This document shows, in pieces, positions 1-7,210 of a stretch of DNA of 30,093 bases. The stretch covers positions 1 to 30,093 of IMG/VR virus record IMGVR_UViG_3300038701_002844; one strand, written 5' to 3'. The position numbers and the translations under genes are program-made. The stretch's first letter is position 1; each line of letters starts with the position of its first letter. This DNA comes from a virus. The notes beneath the pieces are model-generated. The model saw only the letters and a list, made by a program, of their open reading frames with translations, did no database searches and had not been told where the DNA came from.

Positions 1-5
1 ATCGC
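1..5. other. Left flanking bases outside the element
   Basis: Five bases (atcgc) precede the inferred terminal TG. They do not match the five bases after the right end (agcgg), so they are not a visible target-site duplication. In Mu-family virions the phage DNA is flanked by random host DNA, and a consensus assembly would end close to the phage termini, as seen here. Confidence 0.5.
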
Positions 6-30
6 TGTAACGCGATAAAACCCTTGGACA
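6..30 (+). repeat. Terminal transposase-binding-like site (left, outermost)
   Basis: The terminus TGTAACGCGAT is followed by the core AAAACCCTTGGACA at 17-30. The outermost right-end site has the same arrangement in inverse, with a core differing at one base in 14. The position fits the end-proximal binding site of a Mu-type transposase. Binding itself is inferred. Confidence 0.75.
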
Positions 31-34
31 CCTT

Positions 35-60
35 ATGTTGCAAAACCCTCGGACGGGTCA
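35..60 (+). repeat. Second left-end transposase-binding-like site
   Basis: The core AAAACCCTCGGACG at 42-55 matches the outermost core at 12 of 14 positions and lies 25 bp inside it in the same orientation. It runs on into GGACGGGTCAG (51-61), which recurs inverted at the right end. Two closely spaced end sites resemble the Mu right end, where R1 and R2 abut. Confidence 0.6.
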
Positions 61-63
61 GGT

Positions 64-1173
64 TTAGGTTGGTTCGGTGGTCGGATCGCAGGACGGGACT
101 ACAATTTCGACGTCCGCGCCATTCGTGCTCAAGCCGTCCTTGTGAGACCACCTGGCGAATTCAACTCCCTCGCAATTCTTGAAGATCAAGGCCGCATTTT
201 TTCCGTTTCCATGGATGCGGACGAACTCGTCCTCGTTCGTGATTCGGATCTCCTTCTCATCCGCCCCAGCGCCTTGTAACAGCGATTTGAACTTCGCCTT
301 TTGAGCGCAGATATCCTCGCCGGGATCTTCCTCCGCCTTGTCGATGAGCACCCTCGCGCCAGTGCCCGCCGTGCCCTCGCCGCCCCCTCCGACATTCTCC
401 CCGGCCCACTCCACCTTGAGCACGTCGCCGTCTTCTGCGATCTCGCTCGCCCAGCATCCTTTGATCGTCCGGAAACGATAAACTCCCGCCTGCTCGGCGT
501 GCTCTTTGAAGACTCTCTGCTGGCCTCCGACATTCTCCCCGGTCCACAAAAACGGAGTCAGCTCGATGTCGCTTTCGCGCCAGATTTTCAGCTCGATCTC
601 CCCATCATCCAGGTCGAAATACAAGATGCGGATCAAGTCAAACTCGCTCTCGTGGCCGCTATCGACCGGGTCTTCGGGCTGGTAATGATCCGAGTCCTCG
701 CCCTGGTCATCTGCGACCAGCTGCACCGGCGGAACAATAAGCCCCGCCTCGTTGCGATTGACCTTGCAATAAACCCCCTGCCCATCGGCCACGGTCAGCT
801 TCGGGAGGTCTCCATTTGAATCCTCTTCGTCCATCGGAGTGCCGTCGATTTCCGGCACGAAATAGTCGTATCCATCGCCCGAATTCGCGGCCTGTTTCGG
901 GTTCGCAATGATCACTCTTCCAGGCTCGAAAGTCAGGTCGAAATCATCGCCGTTTTTCTCGGCGGTTTTCAGCGCAAAAGGCGGGTATTCCGATGGGGGG
1001 AAAATCACCTTGAACATCCGCCCCAGGCCCGTGTCGGTTTCCTTCAATCCGGCCCCAGGCAATGCTCGATCCGCCTCGATCTGCTTCTTCCAGTCCAGCA
1101 TCGTTTCGCCCTTGATCAGGTAGCGCTTTCCGGCCTGGAAATCGCCGGGGAGATCGAGCTTATTGTCGGCCAT
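64..1173 (-). CDS. Virion-associated protein, last gene of left arm (unknown)
   Basis: The 369-aa acidic product is not recognised. It follows the tape measure gene and one other gene, the place where tail-tip or fibre genes usually sit, so a tail role is inferred from position. Residues 210-217 and 256-263 hold two copies of W-x-GENVGG, a short internal repeat. The middle is rich in Asp and Glu (about 112-200), and a Gly-rich stretch follows the second copy. No signal peptide or membrane segment is seen. The ATG overlaps the stop of the upstream gene as TAATG, so the two are probably translationally coupled. It ends about 8 bp inside the second left-end transposase-binding-like site, making it the outermost gene of this arm. 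Confidence 0.75.
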   Translation of the reverse strand: MADNKLDLPGDFQAGKRYLIKGETMLDWKKQIEADRALPGAGLKETDTGLGRMFKVIFPPSEYPPFALKTAEKNGDDFDLTFEPGRVIIANPKQAANSGDGYDYFVPEIDGTPMDEEDSNGDLPKLTVADGQGVYCKVNRNEAGLIVPPVQLVADDQGEDSDHYQPEDPVDSGHESEFDLIRILYFDLDDGEIELKIWRESDIELTPFLWTGENVGGQQRVFKEHAEQAGVYRFRTIKGCWASEIAEDGDVLKVEWAGENVGGGGEGTAGTGARVLIDKAEEDPGEDICAQKAKFKSLLQGAGADEKEIRITNEDEFVRIHGNGKNAALIFKNCEGVEFARWSHKDGLSTNGADVEIVVPSCDPTTEPT

Positions 1174-1832
1174 TACGTGCGAGGGGAATAGGACCGAATG
1201 TACTGGTACCGGTCATCGACAAACGCCAGATTCGTGCCTGCCAAACGAGTCGTTTTCGACGCCATCAGAACCCACCCGTTCGGGTAGTGATACGTGAACT
1301 TCGCCAAGCTGGTCCAGACACTCGCCGCGACCGATGGCGCAGACGTCGGAACCTTAGCCGTCCCGACCTCATCTGTCGGCGCGGAAGAGATGCTCGGGGT
1401 GACATATCGCACGGACGCCGTCGGCGTATTTTCGTGCGTCGAAACGGACTCGAAATAGCCATCCGGCGTCACGATATTCGTCCCCTGCTGCTGGTCCGCC
1501 GCGCCATCGTAATTCACCACCACCGGCTTGGTCGAAACCATCCCCAGAAGCGTGACTGAGAAGGTGTAAAGGTTCGCTCCCAGCGGCTTGAAATTATTGA
1601 CCGCCTGGACATACAAATGCCGCGCATCCGGCTTGTCGCCGGTGTCGAATAAATTGACTGCCACCCAGCTGATATCGATCTCCGTTTCCGAGAGCAGAGC
1701 ATACCGCTGCGTGACCGTGTCCCAGCCGTCCGCCTGCGTCGATCCGACCTCTTCCAGCAGGGTCGGCGTGGTCTTGTCGATGTCGAGATCCGAGATGATA
1801 ATCGGGCTCGTGAAACGTGTGGAAAATGACAT
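1173..1832 (-). CDS. Putative tail protein downstream of tape measure
   Basis: The 219-aa product is not recognised by motif. It looks like a soluble beta-rich protein with many Ser, Thr, Val and aromatic residues and no membrane segment. Its place just after the tape measure gene suggests a distal tail or tail-tip role. Its start overlaps the tape measure stop (ATGA at 1829-1832), and its own stop overlaps the next start, so it is in a tightly coupled tail operon. Only one further gene follows in this arm, so these two products would have to provide most of the tail tip unless right-arm proteins also contribute. Confidence 0.75.
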   Translation of the reverse strand: MSFSTRFTSPIIISDLDIDKTTPTLLEEVGSTQADGWDTVTQRYALLSETEIDISWVAVNLFDTGDKPDARHLYVQAVNNFKPLGANLYTFSVTLLGMVSTKPVVVNYDGAADQQQGTNIVTPDGYFESVSTHENTPTASVRYVTPSISSAPTDEVGTAKVPTSAPSVAASVWTSLAKFTYHYPNGWVLMASKTTRLAGTNLAFVDDRYQYIRSYSPRT

Positions 1833-3727
1833 CAGGCCGTCGCTAAATTTTCGAATTTCTCCTCAATACTCTTCACCACGGTCAGCATCGCTCTCGATGC
1901 CTCGATCTGTGGATCTTTCCCGGCAGGTTTGCGCCCCTGGGCGGGGTTCGCGCCCCCGGCCAAAGCGACCAATCTTTCCCGCGCATCGGCTAGGCTCAAA
2001 TCGTTCTTATTCGCGAATTCCCGCACGGCCCGGCGGCCTCCCAGAGACTCCGCGATGAAGCGGTTGAATGACTTCCCTTGGCGGTTGTCCGGGTTCGCAA
2101 ATTTCTTCGCCAGCGTCTCCGCAGCTGAGAAAATGGCACCCCCGCCGAGAGGCTTATCCAGGCCCGGCTTATCGACCGGGCGGGCCAGCGCCGCCGTGTT
2201 TCGGTTCAGCGCAGAAATCTGTTGATCGATCTTCGTTTTTTCGACCTTCTTCGCCCCGTTCACCGCCTCAATCGCGGCCTTCAATCCCTCCGCCTCATTC
2301 GAGCCGGTCTCGGTCAATTCCTTCGGCAAAAATGAACTCGGGTCCAGAATCCGGCCTGCCGAGTTCGGATTCAATTCCTTCGCCATTTTCTCCCAGCGAG
2401 CCAATGCAGGCCCGCCGTCGATCAGTGCTTCATCCGTCGATTTCTTCCAGGCTGCCGAGCCATCCGACATCGCCGCCGAGAAGCCATCGGTGAAGTCTTG
2501 GAGTTCTTTCCCCAGGTCGGCATACGCCAATTCCTGCCCCGCGATATTGAACTCGATTTGTGCCGCCCGGCCCTTCGAATCCGCCAGGCCAAACAGTGAC
2601 TCGCTCGCGCTATCGCCGCCCGGCAACGCCTTCACGATCGCCGCCGCTGCCAGCACTCCGCCTTGCTGAATCTTCAAGCCTGCCGCCGTGAAAATCCGGC
2701 TCACCACTTGAATCAGCGAGGTATTGAAAAGGAGGCCGCCCGCTTCGCTGAAAATCTTCGGAATCGTTGCCCCCAGGAATGCCACCGCGCCTCGAAAACC
2801 TCCCGAGACCAGGTTGATGAAATTGATTCCCGCCACTTGCAGCGAGGTGCCAATCAGCCCGCCAATCTGCCCTTGCGAACCCGCCTCTTTGAAAAGCTCG
2901 ATGATCCCTTGCAGCTGAATTCCGAACAACTTCGACCGCTCAATCGCGCCCGTCAAAACCGGTTTGAACGCATCATTCAGCGGCTGGCCGATGACCAGGA
3001 AAATCTCGTTCGCCGAGTCCTTCAACGTGGACATCAGGCCGTTCGTCGTCGCGCTCTGCGCCTTCATCATTTGGAAGAACTTCCCGCCTTCCGAGGTCAG
3101 ATTGATGAAGGATTGTTCCAGGAGCGGGAAGGTGATTTTCCCTTCGCTCGCCAGCTTCTTCACTTCGCTCGCATTCACTCCCAGGACCTTCGCGACCTGT
3201 TGGAGAATCGGGATTCCCCGCTCCATCAGCTGATTGATGTCTTCCGCGTAAAGCGTGCCCTGGACACGCGCCTTGCCGTAAAGTTCCGCCAACTCCTCAA
3301 TCGGGGCCTGCACCCCCGCCGCAACATCGCCGATGCGACGCAGCGTGGTCGGCACCGTCTGCGCCGATTCCTCGAAGGCGATCAGCTTTCGTGTCGAATT
3401 CGCCAGCTCTGGAAATTGAAACGGCGTTGACGCGGCGAGCCTGCGGACCTTTTGCAGCGTCGCATCCGCGAGCTCAACATCTCCCACCAAAGTCCGCAGG
3501 GCGATCTGCGTGGATTCCAAATCAGCCGCCGCCGTGAATGCTTTGAAGGCAAGCGTCGCCCCGGCAATCGGGGCCGCGATGGCACCGAAGCCAATCGCCA
3601 ATTTCCCCAACTTCGCCCCGGTTGAAACCACCGTCGATCCGAAGCCCGTCAACAACCCACGCGACGCCGAAAGCGGGCGGTCGAAACCGCCCGTCTTTAG
3701 ACTCATCGCATAGCTGAGAAGACTCAT
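1832..3727 (-). CDS. Tail tape measure protein
   Basis: The 631-aa protein carries the N-terminal tape-measure domain typical of Mu-like and lambdoid phages. Residues about 55-260 show the expected pattern: a helix with AADLESTQIALRTL, then PFQFPEL, then a segment ending in GIPILQQVAKVLG. Hydrophobic Ala/Gly/Ile-rich stretches near 40-65 and 290-370 are usual in proteins that thread through the tail tube and later meet the host membrane. It sets tail length and scaffolds tube assembly. At about 630 residues the predicted tail is rather short, on the order of 90-100 nm by the usual 1.5 Å per residue rule. It follows the tail chaperone gene, the classical order. Confidence 0.92.
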   Translation of the reverse strand: MSLLSYAMSLKTGGFDRPLSASRGLLTGFGSTVVSTGAKLGKLAIGFGAIAAPIAGATLAFKAFTAAADLESTQIALRTLVGDVELADATLQKVRRLAASTPFQFPELANSTRKLIAFEESAQTVPTTLRRIGDVAAGVQAPIEELAELYGKARVQGTLYAEDINQLMERGIPILQQVAKVLGVNASEVKKLASEGKITFPLLEQSFINLTSEGGKFFQMMKAQSATTNGLMSTLKDSANEIFLVIGQPLNDAFKPVLTGAIERSKLFGIQLQGIIELFKEAGSQGQIGGLIGTSLQVAGINFINLVSGGFRGAVAFLGATIPKIFSEAGGLLFNTSLIQVVSRIFTAAGLKIQQGGVLAAAAIVKALPGGDSASESLFGLADSKGRAAQIEFNIAGQELAYADLGKELQDFTDGFSAAMSDGSAAWKKSTDEALIDGGPALARWEKMAKELNPNSAGRILDPSSFLPKELTETGSNEAEGLKAAIEAVNGAKKVEKTKIDQQISALNRNTAALARPVDKPGLDKPLGGGAIFSAAETLAKKFANPDNRQGKSFNRFIAESLGGRRAVREFANKNDLSLADARERLVALAGGANPAQGRKPAGKDPQIEASRAMLTVVKSIEEKFENLATA

Positions 3728-3739
3728 GGTCAGGAGCGT

Positions 3740-4570
3740 TTAGCCAGTCGGCTCAGGATAGCCGCCATGGATGTTCCCCAGGCTGGATGTCAAAGTGGGC
3801 TCGCAGGAAGTCCCCGCACCGGTTTCGGGCCGCGATGGCTGCGGTCTGGGTGTAGCTGGGGCCGGTCTCCCCTCCGTGCCGTTCGTTTCGGGCGGGCAAG
3901 AGGGCGTGGGCCGCGACGAGGGGAAACTCCCAGATTGCGGCGTCGAGTCCGAGTCCGTATTCGGACATGAGCCAGTCGATGATTGCGAGGGTGCCCCCGG
4001 CTGCCGAGTCAGCTTCCCGCTCGATTGATTGGGGGCTGATTGCTTTCCCGGCTTTGGTGTCGTTTGGTCATCCTTTTGAGCGACCAACCCCACCGCCGCC
4101 ATCTCGGCTTCCAGCTGGGCTTGAATCTTATTCCGTTCGAGCAGCGGATAGTCGAACGTCAGCGCCTGCGCCTCGTCGAGAATTTCATCGGGCAAGCCAT
4201 TTTGAGTCGCAACGTAAATCCGGCGAGGGTCGGAGAAGATGAGAATCATCAGCGCCAGTTCCAGTTCGTCGAGTTCGCTCGGCTCTTCCGGATTTGTCGA
4301 GGGTTTCAAACGCCACTGCTCGGCATGTTTAAGCAACAAAGGCGCGATTCTCTGAATCGCCATCATGGTGCCACGGGTGGCCGGTTTGATGACATAGTTT
4401 CCGATGCGCGCGCGCTCGATCGTAGCATCGACCACGGCCCCGACGATCTCCGGATCTTCGCCCCGTTGGCGGGCTTCTTCCGCAGCTCGGTGCCCGGCTT
4501 GAACCTCGTGCCAGCTGGCTTCCTTCTGAGCCATGACCGGCTTGGCCGGCTCTTGGTTTACGTCGTTCAT
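3740..4570 (-). CDS. Tail assembly chaperone, unshifted form
   Basis: Without the frameshift the frame stays open for 276 aa. The first 165 residues (MNDVNQEPAK...) are a plausible helical chaperone domain. After about residue 170 it turns into a Ser/Pro/Thr-rich, low-complexity tail that reads like a GC-rich out-of-frame translation of the -1 product. In most phages the unshifted form ends soon after the slip site; here it does not, so both forms would be nearly the same length. Whether the Ser/Pro tail is a working part or tolerated overlap is open. It ends 12 bp before the tape measure start. Confidence 0.6.
   Translation of the reverse strand: MNDVNQEPAKPVMAQKEASWHEVQAGHRAAEEARQRGEDPEIVGAVVDATIERARIGNYVIKPATRGTMMAIQRIAPLLLKHAEQWRLKPSTNPEEPSELDELELALMILIFSDPRRIYVATQNGLPDEILDEAQALTFDYPLLERNKIQAQLEAEMAAVGLVAQKDDQTTPKPGKQSAPNQSSGKLTRQPGAPSQSSTGSCPNTDSDSTPQSGSFPSSRPTPSCPPETNGTEGRPAPATPRPQPSRPETGAGTSCEPTLTSSLGNIHGGYPEPTG
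3753..4570 (-). CDS. Tail assembly chaperone, long form made by -1 frameshift at 4043-4049
   Basis: The initiating frame begins at 4570 and encodes 176 codons up to a G-GGA-AAG slippery heptamer. Slipping back one base joins it to a 96-codon frame ending at 3753, giving about 272 aa. The downstream frame starts AISPQSIEREADSAAGG and continues IIDWLMSEYGLGLDAAIWEFPL, which looks like a folded protein typical of phage tail genes. The heptamer is the one used in lambda gpG/gpGT. Position between the tail tube candidate and the tape measure is where tail chaperones with programmed frameshifts lie. The fused form would bind the tape measure during assembly. Residues 1-165 are helical and acidic. 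The function is known for the family; use of the shift here is inferred from sequence. Confidence 0.75.
4043..4049 (-). promoter_or_regulatory. Ribosomal -1 slippery heptamer GGGAAAG
   Basis: On the minus strand the bases read G GGA AAG in the chaperone's own frame, a canonical X-XXY-YYZ heptamer and the same as in the lambda G-T frameshift. Codon AAG is residue 176. The -1 frame has a stop (TGA) just upstream of the site and is then open to 3753, so it can only be entered by slipping here or nearby. Confidence 0.75.
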
Positions 4571-4588
4571 TCTTCCAGGGTTTTGAGA

Positions 4589-5020
4589 TTAAGCGATGCT
4601 CACGAAATCGACGCCGGGGTTGTAGTAAACAGCATAGCCGCTGCCGCTCACACTGAGATGATCCCAGCTCGTCGCGGTAATGTTCAGCATGCGCTGGCCC
4701 GCTTTCTCCCAGTCCACCGACCAATCCAGAATGCGACCCTTGATCCCTCCGATCGGGAAATCAATCGTGCCGCCGAGAACGGGCTCGGTGGCCCCGGTCG
4801 TGAAGAGAGTTTTCAGAGTCATCTCGAAACGTGGGTTGCTCAGGATGGCCGCAAACAATTTGTTGCCGCATCCTTTCAACTCTTCGAGGTCGGATGCTCG
4901 CTTGATGCTGGCGCTTTCGACCGAGCCGAAAGTTTCGCCGAGCATGCAGGTGCCGAAGACGATGTTTTCGGGACTGTCGGCAATGACAATGTGGTCGGGA
5001 AATGTAGTGGTTAAGGACAT
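4589..5020 (-). CDS. Putative tail tube protein
   Basis: The 143-aa product comes just before the tail chaperone gene, where the major tail tube gene lies in long-tailed phages. Its length suits a minimal tube subunit, and its sequence alternates beta-type segments (MTLKTLF, GTIDFPIGG, GRILDWSVDWEK) with glycine turns, ending in a hydrophobic beta strand. No sheath gene stands next to it, which points to a non-contractile tail. The start is an ATG after an A-rich leader without Shine-Dalgarno. Identity rests on position, size and general look rather than a clear motif; a minor tail protein is the alternative. Confidence 0.6.
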   Translation of the reverse strand: MSLTTTFPDHIVIADSPENIVFGTCMLGETFGSVESASIKRASDLEELKGCGNKLFAAILSNPRFEMTLKTLFTTGATEPVLGGTIDFPIGGIKGRILDWSVDWEKAGQRMLNITATSWDHLSVSGSGYAVYYNPGVDFVSIA

Positions 5021-5023
5021 GGT

Positions 5024-5527
5024 TTATTCAGGGGCTGGGATGATAATGGTTTCGGAAAATGAAGGGAGAGCGGTTTGAATGGTGAAGGTCATGGCATGCG
5101 CTCGGGTGTTGCCGGGAGTCTCGGCGGCCCACTGGGAGTCCGTGAGAACGAAGCCGTCGCAGTCCATCCCGCGACCAGGGAAACGCAGAGCGCGGAACCA
5201 GGCCGAGACTTGTTCCAGGCGCGCCAGGAAACTCAGCTCGCCGACTTCGTGGGCCTGCGTGTGGAGACTCGTTGCCGGATCTTTCGCAAGGCCGGGATTG
5301 TGATGGAGAATGACCAGGAAATTGCTGTTCGCCATTCCGTTCCGAGAGGTCGGGTGGTCGGAGTACCCTTCCCAGGTCATAATCACTCGAAAGGTCTTCG
5401 GCGAGGTCGCGAGGATTTTCATCGCGTGATCGAGATCGACCGCGACATCGAGGCTGCCGGACTGCGCTTCCACCAGAGGCTTCAGGGCGGCTTCGGTCAG
5501 CCTGAGAATTTCCCCGCTTTGACTCAT
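5024..5527 (-). CDS. Putative tail terminator or head-tail joining protein
   Basis: The 167-aa protein lies just before the tail tube candidate, the place of tail terminator or completion proteins. It has an N-terminal helix (ILRLTEAALKPLVEA), a beta segment (FRVIMTWEGY), and a central LARLEQVSAWFRALRFPG region. Such a small alpha-beta layout is usual in terminator and completion proteins, but no diagnostic motif is visible. The start overlaps the upstream stop (ATGA, 5524-5527). Its last codons and stop share 18 identical bases with the end of the 15520-15846 gene, both encoding PAPE before TAA. Confidence 0.5.
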   Translation of the reverse strand: MSQSGEILRLTEAALKPLVEAQSGSLDVAVDLDHAMKILATSPKTFRVIMTWEGYSDHPTSRNGMANSNFLVILHHNPGLAKDPATSLHTQAHEVGELSFLARLEQVSAWFRALRFPGRGMDCDGFVLTDSQWAAETPGNTRAHAMTFTIQTALPSFSETIIIPAPE

Positions 5528-6009
5528 GCTTGATCTTTCGCCTGGGCTTTATCGAGCGCGGTCAGGAATTTTTCGACCGCTTTCAGATCGATCCCTTGGA
5601 GATCGGACTCGGCCTTCGCCAGCTTGTCCGCCTTGATCGCGGCGACGGCCTCCTTGGCCGCGCCGAGTTTCGCGTCCAGAGCATCGCGCATCGCAGAGAG
5701 CGACGGGGCCAGGGTGTTGACCAGGGCGCGGGCTTCGACCAGTTCAGGACTCGGCCCATCGTAGGCCGGATCGTGAGGGCGGACCGGAGCGGCAGACCGC
5801 GCCTTCGCGGCGGCATCGCGGGCCACGTATCCTTCCGGATAGGGCTCGGGCACGCTGACCGGCACGAAGGAAGTCGGGTTGGTCGGAGGTCCGCCGAGAG
5901 CGCCGGCCAGGCGGTCTTGAAATTCAGGAGAAGACTCGATGGGCGGGATGGTGTCCGGAGCGGTTTCGGCTGCCGGTTCGGCGGTAGTGGATTTGGTGTC
6001 GTCGGCCAT
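5524..6009 (-). CDS. Hypothetical protein with Ala-rich helical C-terminus
   Basis: The 161-aa protein is not recognised. Residues 1-90 are Pro/Ala/Thr-rich and probably disordered. Residues about 95-160 form an Ala/Lys/Glu-rich helix or coiled coil (LDAKLGAAKEAVAAIKADKLAKAESDL). It lies between a glycosyltransferase gene and a tail completion candidate in a run of abutting structural genes, so it is probably expressed late and is virion-related. Its stop overlaps the next start by ATGA. Confidence 0.65.
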   Translation of the reverse strand: MADDTKSTTAEPAAETAPDTIPPIESSPEFQDRLAGALGGPPTNPTSFVPVSVPEPYPEGYVARDAAAKARSAAPVRPHDPAYDGPSPELVEARALVNTLAPSLSAMRDALDAKLGAAKEAVAAIKADKLAKAESDLQGIDLKAVEKFLTALDKAQAKDQA

Positions 6010-6012
6010 GAT

Positions 6013-6708
6013 TTAAGCGGGAGTTGAGAGGTGGGAGGGGGAGGAGATCGCCTTGCGAGGCGGCAGCTTGAGAGCAGCGCGGGACTGGTCGGATAGCCAG
6101 CTCCCTTCCCAGTGATGGATCGCGAGCGAATCCGCAGGCGGCACGCCGGGACGTTCCCAGGGAGCGAAGGGGCAAGTGATCTGGTAAGGGAGCAAATCGA
6201 CGCCGCCGGAGTCTTTCGCGACCGATTCCAGCCACGGGCCGGAGAAGGTCAGAGCGAGAAGTTGCCCAAAGGAGGATCGCTCGATGCGGTCGATGACTGC
6301 CGCCATTTGGCTTGATCCTTCCTCGGCATAGATCCAGCCGTTTTGAGAGGTCAGCCCCCAGGGATGGCCCGGGGTGTGCCAGTGGGCTCCGGACGCCCCG
6401 AGGGCGAATTCCTTACCGGCGAGAACTTTTGAAAAGTTACCCAGGCATTCCATGTCCATGTCGGCATACATGCCGCCGAATTCAGCGAGCACGACCAGGC
6501 GCAGGAGATCGGCGCGGGTCGCATTGCCCAGGCAAAGAGGAGCGAGCTTGCGGTAAAGCGGGAATTGTTCGGCGTTCTGGTCGGTCCAGATTTTATATTC
6601 CCAGTCGCCATGGTGGAAGCGCCAGCCTTTCGACCACTTGACGAATTCCGGCGGCTTCGGATTGTCGCCGAGCCAGATTTGATGAATGATTTTCGTTACG
6701 TTGTTCAT
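6013..6708 (-). CDS. Family-32-type glycosyltransferase (DXD)
   Basis: The 231-aa protein has the hallmarks of the GT32 glycosyltransferases (DXD sugar-binding region): N-terminal IIHQIWLG (about 7-14), the ADLLRLVVLAEFGGMYADMD block (67-86) with metal-binding D83-x-D85, and a late HHWEGSW motif. Such enzymes transfer a sugar from a nucleotide-sugar donor, using a divalent metal held by the DXD. It has no signal peptide or membrane segment and should act in the cytoplasm. It lies inside the head-tail operon, overlapping the gp36-like stop by ATGA. This suggests it modifies a virion protein or phage-induced surface component; the acceptor is unknown. A glycosyltransferase at this place is not part of the classical Mu gene set. 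Confidence 0.85.
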   Translation of the reverse strand: MNNVTKIIHQIWLGDNPKPPEFVKWSKGWRFHHGDWEYKIWTDQNAEQFPLYRKLAPLCLGNATRADLLRLVVLAEFGGMYADMDMECLGNFSKVLAGKEFALGASGAHWHTPGHPWGLTSQNGWIYAEEGSSQMAAVIDRIERSSFGQLLALTFSGPWLESVAKDSGGVDLLPYQITCPFAPWERPGVPPADSLAIHHWEGSWLSDQSRAALKLPPRKAISSPSHLSTPA

Positions 6709-7127
6709 GATGAGAGATAGTTGCTTCCGGAAGTCGTCCGGGCCGCTTCTGTGATGGTGACCACCGAGTTCGACTTCTGCGACTTCCCGGCGACCAGGGG
6801 CCGGTCGCCATTCCCAATTTCGGCGAGCATCTTGCAGAATTTTTCCTCTTCTTCTTCGAAGGGATTGTCATCGCCTTTGAAGCCGCGACGGCGATAGAGC
6901 ATATCTCCGGTGAAGACTCGCGCGGCCTGTTTGACCAGGGGCGGAATATCGACGACGAAGGGAGTCTCGAAGCGCTGGGAGAGGTACCCGTGGATCTTGT
7001 CGGCGACCGCCTCCTGGACGGTTTCGAATAGATCGGTGATGTCTCCATCTCCCGCATCATCCAGCGACTGCACGATGAAATCCTCAGGGATTTCCGCCGT
7101 CATTTCGGCAAGTGTCAGATAGCTCAT
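6705..7127 (-). CDS. Mu gp36-like head-completion protein (DUF1320 type)
   Basis: The 140-aa product begins MSYLTLAEMTAEIPEDF and has a helical body with LVKQAARVFTGDMLYRRR, the pattern of DUF1320/Mu gp36 proteins, thought to act in the head-tail connector. The reading frame is open upstream to an ATG at 7181, but those 18 residues would be translated from a 13-bp-stem hairpin and do not fit the family start, so the ATG at 7127 is chosen. It follows the major capsid gene after that hairpin and precedes the glycosyltransferase with ATGA overlap. An acidic EEEEE run sits near residue 92. Confidence 0.75.
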   Translation of the reverse strand: MSYLTLAEMTAEIPEDFIVQSLDDAGDGDITDLFETVQEAVADKIHGYLSQRFETPFVVDIPPLVKQAARVFTGDMLYRRRGFKGDDNPFEEEEEKFCKMLAEIGNGDRPLVAGKSQKSNSVVTITEAARTTSGSNYLSS

Positions 7128-7147
7128 GATGATAAGGGAGATGGAAA

Positions 7148-7187
7148 GGCAGCTTGAAGCCAACAACGCGAAACGCTTCAAGCTGCC
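7148..7187 (-). terminator. Hairpin after the major capsid gene, possible partial terminator
   Basis: A perfect 13-bp inverted repeat (7148-7160 with 7175-7187, arm GGCAGCTTGAAGC) has a 14-nt loop and is followed on the minus strand by TTTCC. It starts 23 bp after the capsid stop codon and ends 20 bp before the gp36-like start. It could be a leaky terminator or an mRNA-stabilising 3' end that keeps capsid expression above that of downstream genes. The short T run makes full termination unlikely. Confidence 0.65.
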
Positions 7188-7210
7188 AGGGGTCCTGCTT
7201 TGGAAGTTGT

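Noticed and set aside
7128-7181. An 18-residue hydrophobic start of the gp36-like protein as a signal peptide
   Set aside because: It would be encoded within a perfect hairpin and such connector proteins are cytoplasmic; the family start is MSYLTL at 7127.
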